Assembly (NCBI GenBank): GCA_947499715.1 | Contig: CANMPL010000003.1 | Location: 62,001 to 126,000, forward strand | Length of the DNA: 64,000 bases | Source: an uncultured Paracoccaceae bacterium | GTDB lineage: Bacteria; Pseudomonadota; Alphaproteobacteria; Rhodobacterales; Rhodobacteraceae | Direction: 5' to 3' | Shown: one piece after another, positions 43,987 to 53,796 of the stretch | Layout of the letters: every line of letters starts with the position of its first letter | How positions within the stretch are numbered: the first letter of the stretch is position 1 | The notes under the pieces: generated by a model | Seen by the model: the letters and a program-made list of their open reading frames with translations, nothing else | Databases searched by the model: none | Told to the model about the DNA's origin: nothing | Position numbers and translations under genes: made by a program

Positions 43987-46437
43987 TCACCCCCCGAACC
44001 CCGAGGCGACCACCTCGACGATGTCCAAAAGGCTCGTCACCCGCTTGTTCTGCTTGATCACCACATCCGCTGCCTTGCCCACTTGACCCGTGGCCGTCAC
44101 GGACCGCTCAAAGAACCGCGTCAGCGTCAGCCCCAACGCGCCAGAGCTTTGCGCGAACCGGTCCTCCAGCAGGCCCTGAAACGCCTCGGTCGAGGCTTCG
44201 GCAATCGCCGCCCGGTAGGTCCGCAATTCCTGCAACATATCGCGCAGCACCGCGACGCCTTCGACATCCAGCGCCACCATATCGGGGCTTGGCAGGCCTT
44301 CGACAAAGCCAATCGCGTGATCGAAAATCGCGATCACCTGCTCCTGATCCACCTGATCCAGCTTCAGTTGCGCCAGCGGGGCCAGCGCCAGATAGCTTGG
44401 CCCAAAGTGCTGACGACACAGGGTTTTCAGCAACTCGATGCGCGTATCCAGCATCCCCGACAGCGTCTCACCCAGATCGCTCCGCGCGCGCGCATCCTTC
44501 GAGAAGACCTCCAATTCAGAGGCCAGGATCACCAGCCGGTTGGCCCGCAGATGCATCTGATCCTCGGTCCGCGCAAATTCGCCCAGCACCTTTTCGGCCG
44601 CGCGTTTCAGGATGCCCGCATAGTTCCCGCCGGGGGCCAACTCTGACGCATAATCGGCAAAGTCCTGAAACAGATCGCGCACCTCTTCGGCGTCATCGAC
44701 AAAGGCCTGCACGATGCCGGGTTCCTTGAGATGCCCCAGATTATCCGTGATCCCCACCATCCGCATGACCCGCGCGAGCGTGTCAAAGCTGAACTCCACC
44801 GGCGCCGCATCCGCCAATTCCGTCGGAGCGGCCTCCTCGACGTCCTCGCCCCGATAAAGCGCCAACACATCGTCAAACAACGGATTGATATGCGCCGGTC
44901 CGCGTTCCCAGTCTTCTTTTTCAAGGAAGGTGTTGAGGACTTGAGCCAGCGCCTTTGGATGAAGCTCTTCAAACGACAAGATCCGCAGGTACCACGTCCA
45001 CCAGAACGACCAGTCGACCTCATCATTTGCAGCCATCGCCGTTTCCAACCGGTCGAATGCAGCCATCAAACTGCCCGGTGCGTCTTGTCGCCAAAGCACC
45101 TGTGCGCTCTTGTTTTGCAGGTCGTGCCGCACTTCGCCCCACAAATCCACAGCCTCACAGGCCGCGGCCACTGCCGCCACCGCCGCTGGCACTGCATCTT
45201 TCGACACCACCGCCGTCACCGCGGCCGACACCGCCGTCACGCTCGATGACGTCATCCGTGCGAAAGTCGCAACCTTGTTGATATCATCGGGGTCGCCATC
45301 ATTGGGCATCCCCCGTAGTGCCGCAACGCTAGCCCCACCTATCGTCTCTTCCGCTGCCCGCGCCGCCGCCAATGACGTCGCATATGCTGCGCCATTACTC
45401 ACGACGCCCGGCGCTGCGTCTTCCACACTTGCAACGACCAAGGCCCCCAAAACCGGCACCGTCCAAAGGTTTTTCAGGCTATCCTCAACCCGAGGCCCAT
45501 ACGCTTGCATCGCAAAGGGCAGCACCCGCGCCGCCGCCCGAAACGCCACGCGCCGTGCGACTCGCTGCACTTCATCCTCAGGCAAGCGGCGCAGATAGAC
45601 CTCAAGGCTTTCCTTGTCCCGCACATCGCGCGCATCCCGCCCTTCCATCTGCCGGAAGTCCGCCAATATCTCATCGAACATTGGGTTCACCTCAGCGGCC
45701 AAATAGGCCGGCCGCCCGATCACCCCCACAAGCAGCCCCGGCATCTGCGATGTCAGGACGTCTCGCCCGTCCAGCAACCGCTCGTACCACGCGACCCAGA
45801 ACGCCCAATGTGCCGATTTGTCTTCTAACATCAGAACCTTGGCGGACGCCCAAGCCTTTGCCACTGACCCCGGCACCTCACCGGACAACCACAACGGCGC
45901 GTCCAGCCCCCAGTCTTTGCCGACGGCCCACGTCAGATCTGCCCGCACAGCCCCCCATGCCAGATCATTGGCATAGGCGTTTTCCTCCAACTCGTGCAGG
46001 GCATCGGCGCAAACCGCACAGGCTGCGCCCATCCCTTCCACGCCCCGCTCGCGGTCCATCACAATCGCCACTGCATACAATCCATTTGACGTGGCCGCCG
46101 CCCGGTCAAATGCATGGGCGGCATTGGTCAGCGCATCCAGATATTCCATCTGCGCCGACAGCTTCATCCGTAGCCCGGCCGGGTCGCCACCATAGACCAC
46201 AGGATCCGGGTGCGCCGATTCCACCACGCCCATCAAAAGCGCCAACCACCCCTCCATCGGAGTGTACCCGTGCTTCTTGGGTCGTGGAGAGCTCAGCAGG
46301 AAATGCACCGCATAAGGCATGACCCGCGCCGCGGCCCTGGCGGCAAGCCGGTGAGACAGCTGCCGCGCCAATGCCGGATGGGTCGTCGTCAGAAATCGCG
46401 CAAGGCTGTCAGCGTCCTGAACCTCCGCAATCTCCAC
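43987..46437 (-). CDS. Unrecognised 816-codon helical repeat protein, two WYER-type repeats
   Basis: About 815-816 aa, no recognised family. Two tandem repeats of about 265 residues: R-L-A-A-R-A-A-A-R-V-M-P-Y-A (30-43) matches R-V-A-F-R-A-A-A-R-V-L-P-F-A (296-309); W-A-F-W-V-A-W-Y-E-R (211-220) matches W-S-F-W-W-T-W-Y-L-R (476-485); N-P-M-F-D-E-I-L matches N-P-L-F-D-D-V-L. A long charged helical C-terminal part (about 540-816) follows. GTG start at 46437, 4 bp after murC, with AAGGGG upstream, so it is read from the murC transcript. No signal peptide. Confidence 0.75.
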   Translation of the reverse strand: MEIAEVQDADSLARFLTTTHPALARQLSHRLAARAAARVMPYAVHFLLSSPRPKKHGYTPMEGWLALLMGVVESAHPDPVVYGGDPAGLRMKLSAQMEYLDALTNAAHAFDRAAATSNGLYAVAIVMDRERGVEGMGAACAVCADALHELEENAYANDLAWGAVRADLTWAVGKDWGLDAPLWLSGEVPGSVAKAWASAKVLMLEDKSAHWAFWVAWYERLLDGRDVLTSQMPGLLVGVIGRPAYLAAEVNPMFDEILADFRQMEGRDARDVRDKESLEVYLRRLPEDEVQRVARRVAFRAAARVLPFAMQAYGPRVEDSLKNLWTVPVLGALVVASVEDAAPGVVSNGAAYATSLAAARAAEETIGGASVAALRGMPNDGDPDDINKVATFARMTSSSVTAVSAAVTAVVSKDAVPAAVAAVAAACEAVDLWGEVRHDLQNKSAQVLWRQDAPGSLMAAFDRLETAMAANDEVDWSFWWTWYLRILSFEELHPKALAQVLNTFLEKEDWERGPAHINPLFDDVLALYRGEDVEEAAPTELADAAPVEFSFDTLARVMRMVGITDNLGHLKEPGIVQAFVDDAEEVRDLFQDFADYASELAPGGNYAGILKRAAEKVLGEFARTEDQMHLRANRLVILASELEVFSKDARARSDLGETLSGMLDTRIELLKTLCRQHFGPSYLALAPLAQLKLDQVDQEQVIAIFDHAIGFVEGLPSPDMVALDVEGVAVLRDMLQELRTYRAAIAEASTEAFQGLLEDRFAQSSGALGLTLTRFFERSVTATGQVGKAADVVIKQNKRVTSLLDIVEVVASGFGG

Positions 46438-46441
46438 GCCT

Positions 46442-47842
46442 TTACCCCTTCAGCCGCTCCGGCAATGCATTTGCCCAAGTGCTGATTGTACCAGCCCCAA
46501 GGCAAACCACCATATCACCGTCCGTCGCTTGTTCGCGCACCAGCCGTTCCAGATCATCCTCGGAGGCCACAGCCCGCGCGTGACGGTGTCCGTGGCGGAT
46601 CAATCCGGCCACCAGATCATCACGCTCGGCCCCGGGGATCACATCCTCGCCCGCGCTGAACACATCCGCAATGCCCACCACATCCGCGTCATTAAAACAC
46701 GCACAGAATTCATCGAAATGATGGCTCAACCGGCTGTAGCGATGCGGCTGATGCACCGCGATCACGCGGCCATCTGTCGCCTGTCGCGCGGCTTTCAGCA
46801 CGGCTGCAATCTCAACCGGGTGGTGGCCGTAATCATCAATGATCGTGACACCGCCAACTTCGCCGACACGGGTAAAGCGCCGGTTCACGCCACCAAACCC
46901 CTTTAACGCCGCCTTAATCTCGGCCTGCTTCATCCCCAGATGCCGCGCCACGGCCACCGCCGACAAAGCGTTCGAGACGTTATGATCCCCCGGCATCGGC
47001 AATTCGCAGCCTTCAATCACCAGCCCCTCGGCCTGCAAAGCCACATCAAAATGCGCGACCCCGGCCTTATAGGTCAGGTTCACCGCCCGCACATCCGCCT
47101 GCGCGTTAAACCCATAAGTCACCACGCGGCGGTCGGTAATCTTGCCCACCAAAGCCTGCACGTCCGGGTCATCGGTGCAGCACACCGCCAGCCCGTAAAA
47201 CGGAATGCCAGAGACGAACTCATAAAACCCCTGATGCAGCGCCTCTTCGGTGCCCCAGTGTTCCATATGTTCCGGGTCGATATTGGTCACAATCGCAATG
47301 GTCGCAGGCAAACGGTTAAAGGTGCCGTCACTCTCGTCGGCTTCCACCACCATCCACTCGCCCTGCCCCATGCGCGCGTTGGACCCATAGGCATGAATGA
47401 TCCCGCCGTTGATCACCGTGGGGTCAATCCCGCCCTCGTCCAACAGTGCCGCCACCATCGTTGTGGTCGTCGTCTTGCCGTGGGTGCCAGCAACGGCCAC
47501 GTTGGACTTCAGCCGCATCAGCTCGGCCAGCATCTCCGCCCGGCGCACAATCGGCAGCCCCGCAGCACGGGCCGCATCCAGCTCCGGGTTGCCCGGCTTG
47601 ATCGCGCTAGAGATTACGACGACCTCTGCCGCTTCCAAATTCTCGGCCACTTGGCCCACAAAAACCTTCGCGCCCAGCCGCGCCAACCGCTCGGTGATCG
47701 GCGTCGCCTTCAGGTCCGACCCCTGCACGGTATAGCCGTGGTTCAGCAGCACCTCGGCGATGCCCGACATCCCAATCCCGCCGATCCCCACAAAGTGGAT
47801 CGCACCTACATCCAATGGCAGTTTTGTCGCTGCTGCATTCAT
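46442..47842 (-). CDS. murC: UDP-N-acetylmuramate--L-alanine ligase
   Basis: ATP-dependent Mur ligase (466 aa) adding L-Ala to UDP-MurNAc. [10 protein letters not shown] at the N-terminal nucleotide fold, ATP loop G-T-H-G-K-T at 119-124, and the C-terminal H-Q-P-H-R-Y-S-R motif are intact. ATG at 47842 was preferred over 47863, which overlaps the murG stop; both are feasible. Follows murG closely and is followed after 4 bp by the 816-codon unknown gene. Confidence 0.97.
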   Translation of the reverse strand: MNAAATKLPLDVGAIHFVGIGGIGMSGIAEVLLNHGYTVQGSDLKATPITERLARLGAKVFVGQVAENLEAAEVVVISSAIKPGNPELDAARAAGLPIVRRAEMLAELMRLKSNVAVAGTHGKTTTTTMVAALLDEGGIDPTVINGGIIHAYGSNARMGQGEWMVVEADESDGTFNRLPATIAIVTNIDPEHMEHWGTEEALHQGFYEFVSGIPFYGLAVCCTDDPDVQALVGKITDRRVVTYGFNAQADVRAVNLTYKAGVAHFDVALQAEGLVIEGCELPMPGDHNVSNALSAVAVARHLGMKQAEIKAALKGFGGVNRRFTRVGEVGGVTIIDDYGHHPVEIAAVLKAARQATDGRVIAVHQPHRYSRLSHHFDEFCACFNDADVVGIADVFSAGEDVIPGAERDDLVAGLIRHGHRHARAVASEDDLERLVREQATDGDMVVCLGAGTISTWANALPERLKG

Positions 47843-47859
47843 AACCTGACTTCCATCCA

Positions 47860-48957
47860 TCATTTCGCGGCACCACCCTCTGCCAGAGTTTCAACAAGCG
47901 CCACAAGCCGCTCCGTAGCGTCCGGCCTGCCGCACGACAAGGCCGCAATGGCCATCTGAAGCGCCCCATCCGGGTTGCCCAGCACATTTTCCACCTGCTC
48001 TGACAGCGCCTCGGGCGTGAATGTGCTCTCAGGCATCAAAATCGCGGCCCCCGCATCCACCATCTGTCGCGCATTTGCCGATTGCTCATCCCGGATCGCA
48101 CTGGCGAGCGGCACAAAAATCGCAGGTCGCCCAATGACACTCACGTCCGCCACCGTTGACGCCCCGGACCGCCCAATAAACAACTGCGCCTCGGCCAGCC
48201 GTTCTGGCACATCCTTGAAAAACGTCTGCACCTCCGCCGGAATCCCCATTTCGGCGTAATAGGCCTGCACCCGCTCCAGATCCTCTTCGCGGGCCTGATG
48301 CGCCACCCGCAGATGATGGCGCATATTCTCCGGCAAGGCGGCCAGCGCGCGCGGCACCACGTCCGACAAGATCCGCGCGCCCTGGCTGCCCCCCATCACC
48401 ATCACCGACATCGGATAATCACCGGGCGGAATATAGGACGCGCCCGCACGTTCCAAAATCGTCGCCCGCACCGGGTTGCCCGTATGCTCACCCACCACGC
48501 CGTCAGGCAGTTCCGTCGGCCAGGTGCCACAGGCAATCTGATCAACGCGCCGCGCAAACAGCTGATTGACCCGCCCCAGCACGCCGTTTTGCTCATGGAT
48601 CATCCGTGGCACGCGCAGCACCCAGGCCGCCGCCATCGCCGGGATCGCGGGATAGCCACCAAATCCCACAACCACATCAGGCCGGTCGCGCAGCATCCGC
48701 CACTTGGCCATGCCGATCCCGCCCAAAATCCGAAACGGCACGGCAATCTTTGCCAAAGCCCCACCCCGCGCAAAGGTGGCAGAGCCCACAACATTCAACT
48801 CAACCGCACCCGGGAAACCGCCGGTATATCGCGCCCCACGCGCATCCGTGCTCAGCTTCACCCGCCACCCCTTGGCCAGCATCGCCTCGGCCAGCGCTTG
48901 GGCCGGGAACATATGCCCGCCCGTGCCCCCCGCCGCGATGACCATCAATTTACCCAC
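47860..48957 (-). CDS. murG: UDP-GlcNAc--lipid I GlcNAc transferase
   Basis: Peripheral membrane glycosyltransferase (365 aa) converting lipid I to lipid II. Glycine-rich loops [11 protein letters not shown] and G-G-S-Q-G-A are diagnostic. A GTG start at 48957 is favoured because AAGGA sits 8 bp upstream; ATG at 48966 would be placed directly against that site, and ATG at 48945 is a further option. A dispersed hairpin/ATATTT module (copy C) lies immediately upstream and supplies the ribosome-binding site. Confidence 0.96.
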   Translation of the reverse strand: MGKLMVIAAGGTGGHMFPAQALAEAMLAKGWRVKLSTDARGARYTGGFPGAVELNVVGSATFARGGALAKIAVPFRILGGIGMAKWRMLRDRPDVVVGFGGYPAIPAMAAAWVLRVPRMIHEQNGVLGRVNQLFARRVDQIACGTWPTELPDGVVGEHTGNPVRATILERAGASYIPPGDYPMSVMVMGGSQGARILSDVVPRALAALPENMRHHLRVAHQAREEDLERVQAYYAEMGIPAEVQTFFKDVPERLAEAQLFIGRSGASTVADVSVIGRPAIFVPLASAIRDEQSANARQMVDAGAAILMPESTFTPEALSEQVENVLGNPDGALQMAIAALSCGRPDATERLVALVETLAEGGAAK

Positions 48958-48966
48958 GACGCCCAT

Positions 48967-49021
48967 CCTTCTTCTGGCCCAAAATATCCCGGGGGAGGCC
49001 ACAGGCCGGGGGCTGGCCCCC
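48967..49021 (-). repeat. Dispersed hairpin/ATATTT module, copy C, before murG
   Basis: Read on the minus strand: GGGGGCCAGCCCCC hairpin, a spacer, GGCCTCCCCCGGG, ATATTT, and a tail ending AGAAGAAGG that abuts the ATG at 48966. The same order of parts is found in copies A, B and D. The hairpin half also matches copy D (GGGGGCTGGCCCCC at 22041-22054). Confidence 0.65.
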
Positions 49022-49137
49022 AAAGTCCGGGATGGCGGGGTTTGCGTCGGAGATAAGGGCGCCCAGATAGGCGCACTGAGACGCAAACGGGCGGAGCCCA
49101 GTGTCGGCGCAGCCGCACGTCGTCCCGACAGACCCGA

Positions 49138-50301
49138 TCAACGCCCCGGCCTCAGCAAATCTTCCATCTCGCCCTGCGGACGGCTCCGTGTGAACGCCAG
49201 CAGCATCCCCACCGCAATCCCGCCCGCAATCAGGCTCGATCCGCCATAAGACACAAACGGCAAGGTCATCCCCTTGGCCGGCAACAGCCGCACCGCGACA
49301 CCCATATTGATCATCGCCTGCACGCCAAAAGCACAGGCCAGCCCGGTGCCCGCCAGCCGAATGAACGGATCACGTTCCTTCATCAGCCGCATCAGCGACC
49401 GCACAACAATCACCATGTAAAGCGCAATAATCACCAACACACAGATCAGCCCGTATTCCTCGGCCGCCACCGCGATGATGAAATCCGTATGCGCATCCGG
49501 CAGGCTCCACTTCACCTGCCCCTCGCCCACGCCCACGCCAAAAAACCCGCCTTCGCGGATCGCATTGGTGGCATAGCCAAGCTGCGTCGTGGGATCCAGA
49601 TCCGGGCTCAGAAACCCATCAATCCGGCGTGCGAAATGCTCGGAATTGGCATAGGCAAAAGACCCCGCCGCCACGACCAATGCCGCCAATCCGATCAACA
49701 GGATCATCGGCGCACCGGCGACAAAATACATCACACCCCATGAAAACAGGATCAAACAGGCCTGCCCAAAATCCGGCTGCAACGCCAGCAGCGTCACGAT
49801 GATGATGGTCAACACCAGCGAATAAGTCTTACCGGGCGGCCCGCCCACCTGCATCGCAGCCGCCATCAACCAGGCGGCCATCACCACAAAACCGGGTTTC
49901 AGAAACTCAGAGGGCTGAAACGACGCAAAGCCCAGCGAATACCAGCGCGTCGCGCCCTTGCCGAAGTCCGTGCCAAATATCGGCAAAAACGCCAAAGCGA
50001 CAAAGGCCGCCAAGAACCCCAGCACCGCCAAACGCCGCACCATCTGCGGGTTCATCATCGAAAAGGCAAACATCACGATCATCGCCATGCCGCCGAAAAA
50101 CGCCTGCCGGGTGACGTAATAAAACGGCTCCAGACCGTTCTTGCTCGCCAATGGGGGCGAAGACGCAAGCCCCAAGAGCAACCCAATGCCAAACAGCAAA
50201 AGAATGCAGGACATTGTCCATTTATCAATTGTGCGCCACCAACGCGGCAAAACCGGGTCCTCATGAACCACAGGTGCCGTGCCATAGACCATTTCCGTCA
50301 T
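49138..50301 (-). CDS. ftsW: Lipid II polymerase / SEDS protein FtsW
   Basis: A 387-aa SEDS-family membrane protein with about ten helices that polymerises septal peptidoglycan with FtsI. Conserved F-Q-P-S-E-F-L-K, Q-P-D-F-G-Q, W-S-L-P-D-A-H-T-D-F-I and G-G-S-S-L-I-A are present. ATG at 50301 starts a typical cytoplasmic tail; the frame extending upstream has no similarity. It is separated from murG by 180 bp holding repeat copy C. Confidence 0.97.
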   Translation of the reverse strand: MTEMVYGTAPVVHEDPVLPRWWRTIDKWTMSCILLLFGIGLLLGLASSPPLASKNGLEPFYYVTRQAFFGGMAMIVMFAFSMMNPQMVRRLAVLGFLAAFVALAFLPIFGTDFGKGATRWYSLGFASFQPSEFLKPGFVVMAAWLMAAAMQVGGPPGKTYSLVLTIIIVTLLALQPDFGQACLILFSWGVMYFVAGAPMILLIGLAALVVAAGSFAYANSEHFARRIDGFLSPDLDPTTQLGYATNAIREGGFFGVGVGEGQVKWSLPDAHTDFIIAVAAEEYGLICVLVIIALYMVIVVRSLMRLMKERDPFIRLAGTGLACAFGVQAMINMGVAVRLLPAKGMTLPFVSYGGSSLIAGGIAVGMLLAFTRSRPQGEMEDLLRPGR

Positions 50302-50386
50302 GGGACTACCGCCAATACTGCCTCTACCGCCCGCTTTTGCGGGTCTATCTGGCCAGTTTAGCCTGTTCTGGCCCCTGATTCTACTT

Positions 50387-51427
50387 CTATTTGCGCGTCT
50401 TTGGCAGCGGTGCCAATTCAGGATGCCGATAGGCCTGCGGATAGGGCATCGGATGGTTTGGCCCCAGCGGCACAACGCCATTCCAGGACCGCCCGAAATA
50501 GCCCTGCCTGCAATGGATCAAGGATCCGGACTGGGCCACACCGGGCCGCGCATAGACCCCGCAAAGCCAGCGCCACAAATGGGGATAATCAAGGATCCGC
50601 GCGCCGTTCAGCTTCATGCGCACATAATAAACCGGATCATGCCGGTAAAGCGTTGGAAACAGCCTCAGATCCGCTGCGGTAAAGGCATCCCCCGTCAGGT
50701 AATCCCGCCCATCCGCCAATTGCGTCTCCAACTGGTCCAGCGCTGCAAAATAGGCCGCAAATGCTGCGGCATAAACCGCCTGATCCGATGAAAACCCCGC
50801 CTTATATGCCCCGTTATTGATCGCTGTGTAGATCAGCGCATTCAATCGTGTCACCTCGGCCCTTTGCCCCGCATCTTCCGGCATCAACCTTGGCCGCTCA
50901 GCCCCCGGAAAAACCGACCCAAGGGCCGCGGCATGAGCATCAAGCATCTCGATAATCTCGGCACTTTCGTTGCTGACGATCCGCTGAGTCAGCTTGTCAT
51001 AAAGGATCGGCACAGATTGCTCATCCGACCCCTCTGCCTGATAAATCTCCTTGGCCAACCGCAGCCCCCGGCCCGTGCCAGTCTCTTTGGTGCACTCAGG
51101 CAATCGCGCCCCGGTCAGCGTCGCAATCCGCTCCGGCGCAAATTGCCACAGGTTTGGCCCCACCGGATCCCCCTCGCCCGTGCGGTTGGGAAAGGCCACA
51201 TCCATGCTCACCGCTCCATCCAGCCCCAGAACCGACCGCGCAAGCGTCACCCGATGGCACCACGGGCAATTGAGTGCCACAAACAGATGATAGCGCCCCG
51301 GCTCTGGCGGAAAATCCGCATCGCCAATCGCGTGCCGGAACCCGCTTAGCCCGCGCACGAATTCACCCTTTGCACGCCTCGCAGCCGCGTCTTGTTGATC
51401 TTCTTGCGTCGCATCTGTTGGTGTCAT
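50387..51427 (-). CDS. Xi-class glutathione S-transferase / glutathionyl-hydroquinone reductase
   Basis: A 346-aa cytosolic protein of the ECM4/YqjG family, which uses glutathione to reduce glutathionyl-(hydro)quinones. Catalytic motif N-C-P-W-C-H-R (C54, C57; usual form N-x-P-W-A/C-H-R), N-E-S-A-E-I-I for glutathione binding, and R-L-F-P-T-L-Y-R-H-D-P-V-Y in the helical domain. ATG at 51427 is the first with family similarity. It precedes ftsW by 86 bp in the same direction, an unusual dcw neighbour. Confidence 0.9.
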   Translation of the reverse strand: MTPTDATQEDQQDAAARRAKGEFVRGLSGFRHAIGDADFPPEPGRYHLFVALNCPWCHRVTLARSVLGLDGAVSMDVAFPNRTGEGDPVGPNLWQFAPERIATLTGARLPECTKETGTGRGLRLAKEIYQAEGSDEQSVPILYDKLTQRIVSNESAEIIEMLDAHAAALGSVFPGAERPRLMPEDAGQRAEVTRLNALIYTAINNGAYKAGFSSDQAVYAAAFAAYFAALDQLETQLADGRDYLTGDAFTAADLRLFPTLYRHDPVYYVRMKLNGARILDYPHLWRWLCGVYARPGVAQSGSLIHCRQGYFGRSWNGVVPLGPNHPMPYPQAYRHPELAPLPKTRK

Positions 51428-51577
51428 GCGGCCATCTGTCCCGCATCTGCACCCCATTGCAACCCCGCCCAGCCCCCGCAGCCCCCTTGCGCTCCGCCAG
51501 CGCCAATTGTCGCCGCAACGTCTTGTTTTCGCCGCACCGCCCTGATCTATTGCTCCTCAACCAAAGAAAGGCTGACC

Positions 51578-52066
51578 ATGACTGACTATTTTGAAGACAC
51601 CCTTCGGCTCTACCAGACAACCGACGACGGCGCGGTCTTCCTTTGGATCTATACCGTTGATGACATGATCTGTATCGATACTGGCGTGCTGGGCCAGATG
51701 GCCAAACGTATGCAAATTCACGCGAAAGATCGCGCCAAGGCCGACGCCATGATCACCGATCTGATGTCACAGGGATTCGCCGAGATTGACGAAAACGCCA
51801 TGCCATTTCTTGATGTGGTCTGGCCGGTCAAGGAAGGATTTGCCGACGCCGCGGAATTTGAGGCACGCAACGCCGCACTGGACCGCCTCGATTGCTTCTG
51901 CGCATTGACGGGCCTTGGCTGGGTCGACGGCGCAAGCTCTGGCAGCGGCACAATGGAGGTCGGTTTGCAGGTCGTTGATCTGAACATCGCAATTGTGGCC
52001 CTGCAGACTGAACTGACCAAACCCGACTACCCGCCCAACGCGCGCCTGGTTCAGTTGGCGGCCTGA
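51578..52066 (+). CDS. WGR-like small protein A
   Basis: A 162-aa protein. Residues about 8-69 align without gaps over 62 positions with the proteins at 53390-53719 and 53797-54096; shared positions include L-x-L-Y, G at 10, G-x-x-G-Q and a C-terminal G-[FY]-A. The pattern recalls the WGR domain of MolR and PARP-type proteins, though the W-G-R itself is not kept here. The rest, with two Cys and W-P-V-K-E-G-F, is unrecognised. AGAAAGG precedes the ATG at 51578. Confidence 0.7.
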   Translation: MTDYFEDTLRLYQTTDDGAVFLWIYTVDDMICIDTGVLGQMAKRMQIHAKDRAKADAMITDLMSQGFAEIDENAMPFLDVVWPVKEGFADAAEFEARNAALDRLDCFCALTGLGWVDGASSGSGTMEVGLQVVDLNIAIVALQTELTKPDYPPNARLVQLAA

Positions 52067-52214
52067 CGCGAAGAGAAAGGGCAGGCCAAAGCGACGCCAA
52101 CAGTATGCGGCGACACCCATCTGGCTCATCGCTGTTGCATCATTTCGCCTCAAATCTTCAATCGCGCGGTCTGCACCCTTGCGCGCTGCCTCTTTCCGCG
52201 CCACCACCCATCCC

Positions 52215-53393
52215 ATGCACGTCAACACCCTCATCCTTGGTGCCGGGGCCGCAGGCCTGATGGCCGCCGCCCATGCAGGCCCCTCGACGCTGGTCATCGA
52301 CCACGCGAAGGCTCCGGGTGAGAAAATCCGCATTTCCGGCGGTGGGCGCTGCAACTTCACCAACCTCTATGCGGGGCCAGAGAATTTCATCTCTCAAAAC
52401 CCGCATTTCGCCAAATCAGCGCTCAGCCGATACACCCAATGGGACTTCATCGACTTGGTGACCCGCCACGGCATCCGCTACCACGAAAAGACGCTGGGCC
52501 AGCTGTTCTGCGACACCTCCGCCAAAGACATCATCGCCATGCTGCTGGCCGAAATGGCCCCCGCTGATCTGTGGCTGAATACTTCTGCGGCGGACATCCG
52601 GCACGACGGCCAATTCCATGCGACCCTGACCCGCGACGGCACGGCAACGCAGGTCACTGCCAGCAATCTCGTGCTGGCCACGGGCGGCAAATCAATCCCG
52701 AAAATGGGTGCCACCGGGTTCGCCTACCAGATCGCGGCCCAATTCGGCCTGAACATCATCACCCCCCGCCCCGGCCTTGTGCCGCTGACGTTCGGCGATA
52801 CCTTCGCCCCCCTTTCCGGCACCGCACTGCCCTCCAAGGTCACCGCAAACGGCACCACCTTTGCAGAGGCGACACTCTTCACCCACCGTGGCCTTTCCGG
52901 CCCCGCGATCCTGCAAGCCTCCAGCTACTGGGCGGATGGGTACCCGATCACGCTCAACCTTTCGCCCGCCACCGACCTGATGCAGGTCCTGGCAACGGCC
53001 AAGCGCACGGACGGGCGCAAAGGACTGACAAGCGCCCTCTCGCAGGTTCTGCCCAACCGCCTTGTGCAATACCTTGCCGACACGCTGCCCGCTGGCCCCA
53101 TCGCCGAAATGGCCGACGCAACGCTCGCAGAGGTGGCCCAGCGCCTGCATCACTGGCAGCTCACCCCCGCTGGCTCCGAAGGCTACCGCACCGCAGAGGT
53201 CACCTTGGGCGGCATCGACACCGCCGATCTGAATTCAAGAACGATGGAAGCAAAAACCCGCCCAGGCCTTTATGCCATCGGCGAAGCCGTGGACGTCACC
53301 GGCTGGCTGGGTGGCTATAACTTTCAATGGGCCTGGTCATCGGGCTGGGCTTGCGGTCAGGCCATCGCCGCACAAAGCACCGACACGCCTTAA
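52215..53393 (+). CDS. HI0933-family NAD(P)/FAD-dependent oxidoreductase
   Basis: A 392-aa flavoprotein. Rossmann motif G-A-G-A-A-G at about 9-14, then G-E-K-I-R-I-S-G-G-G-R-C-N-F-T-N, the hallmark of the HI0933/YhiN family, and C-terminal G-E-A-V-D-V-T-G-W-L-G-G-Y-N-F-Q-W-A. Family members are linked to tRNA-modifying or aminoacetone oxidase activities in annotations, but a common reaction is not proven. Its stop overlaps the convergent WGR-like gene stop by 4 bp (TTAA). Confidence 0.92.
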   Translation: MHVNTLILGAGAAGLMAAAHAGPSTLVIDHAKAPGEKIRISGGGRCNFTNLYAGPENFISQNPHFAKSALSRYTQWDFIDLVTRHGIRYHEKTLGQLFCDTSAKDIIAMLLAEMAPADLWLNTSAADIRHDGQFHATLTRDGTATQVTASNLVLATGGKSIPKMGATGFAYQIAAQFGLNIITPRPGLVPLTFGDTFAPLSGTALPSKVTANGTTFAEATLFTHRGLSGPAILQASSYWADGYPITLNLSPATDLMQVLATAKRTDGRKGLTSALSQVLPNRLVQYLADTLPAGPIAEMADATLAEVAQRLHHWQLTPAGSEGYRTAEVTLGGIDTADLNSRTMEAKTRPGLYAIGEAVDVTGWLGGYNFQWAWSSGWACGQAIAAQSTDTP

Positions 53394-53719
53394 AGGCCGC
53401 CCAAAATGCCCCAATCCAAAAGATCGTCCGTCTCAATCTGGCGATCACCACAGGCGCGCCGCACGCGGTTTTGCCCAGGTGCTGCGGTGCCACTGACCTG
53501 CTCTGCGGCAATCGGCGCATAGCCATCCGCCAGCAGGCGCTCAATCGTGGCCTCGACATCTGCCTGCTCTGCCTTTGGATAAACCGCCCGACTGCGGGTC
53601 TGCCCGGTGCCGCCCGCATCCACCACAATCCGCTCGCCCAGATCAAAAAAGCTCACCAGGCACACGCCCCGTGGCGTATCCCGATAAAGATGCAGGCTCT
53701 TTTCGCAATCATCCGGCAT
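53390..53719 (-). CDS. WGR-like small protein B
   Basis: A 109-aa protein whose residues about 8-69 align without gaps with proteins A and C, including L-H-L-Y-R, G-G-T-G-Q and L-L-A-D-G-Y-A-P-I. The tail contains one Cys (R-A-C-G-D-R) and an acidic end. Repeat copy B lies directly upstream of its start. Function unknown; WGR domains are thought to bind nucleic acids or proteins. Confidence 0.7.
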   Translation of the reverse strand: MPDDCEKSLHLYRDTPRGVCLVSFFDLGERIVVDAGGTGQTRSRAVYPKAEQADVEATIERLLADGYAPIAAEQVSGTAAPGQNRVRRACGDRQIETDDLLDWGILGGL

Positions 53720-53734
53720 GATCCGGGCCCTTGC

Positions 53735-53788
53735 TTCTTTTGGCCGTAAATATCCCCGCCGGAGGCCCGATTATGCACCGCATAATCG
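53735..53788 (-). repeat. Dispersed hairpin/ATATTT module, copy B
   Basis: Minus-strand 54-bp element matching copy A in every block: palindrome (arms CGATTATGC(G/A) and CGCATAATCG, one mismatch), GGCCTCCGGCGGG (53767-53755), G, ATATTT, and AAAAGAA at the end. It ends 15 bp before the ATG of WGR-like protein B on the same strand. Confidence 0.75.
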
Positions 53789-53796
53789 CCATAGCC

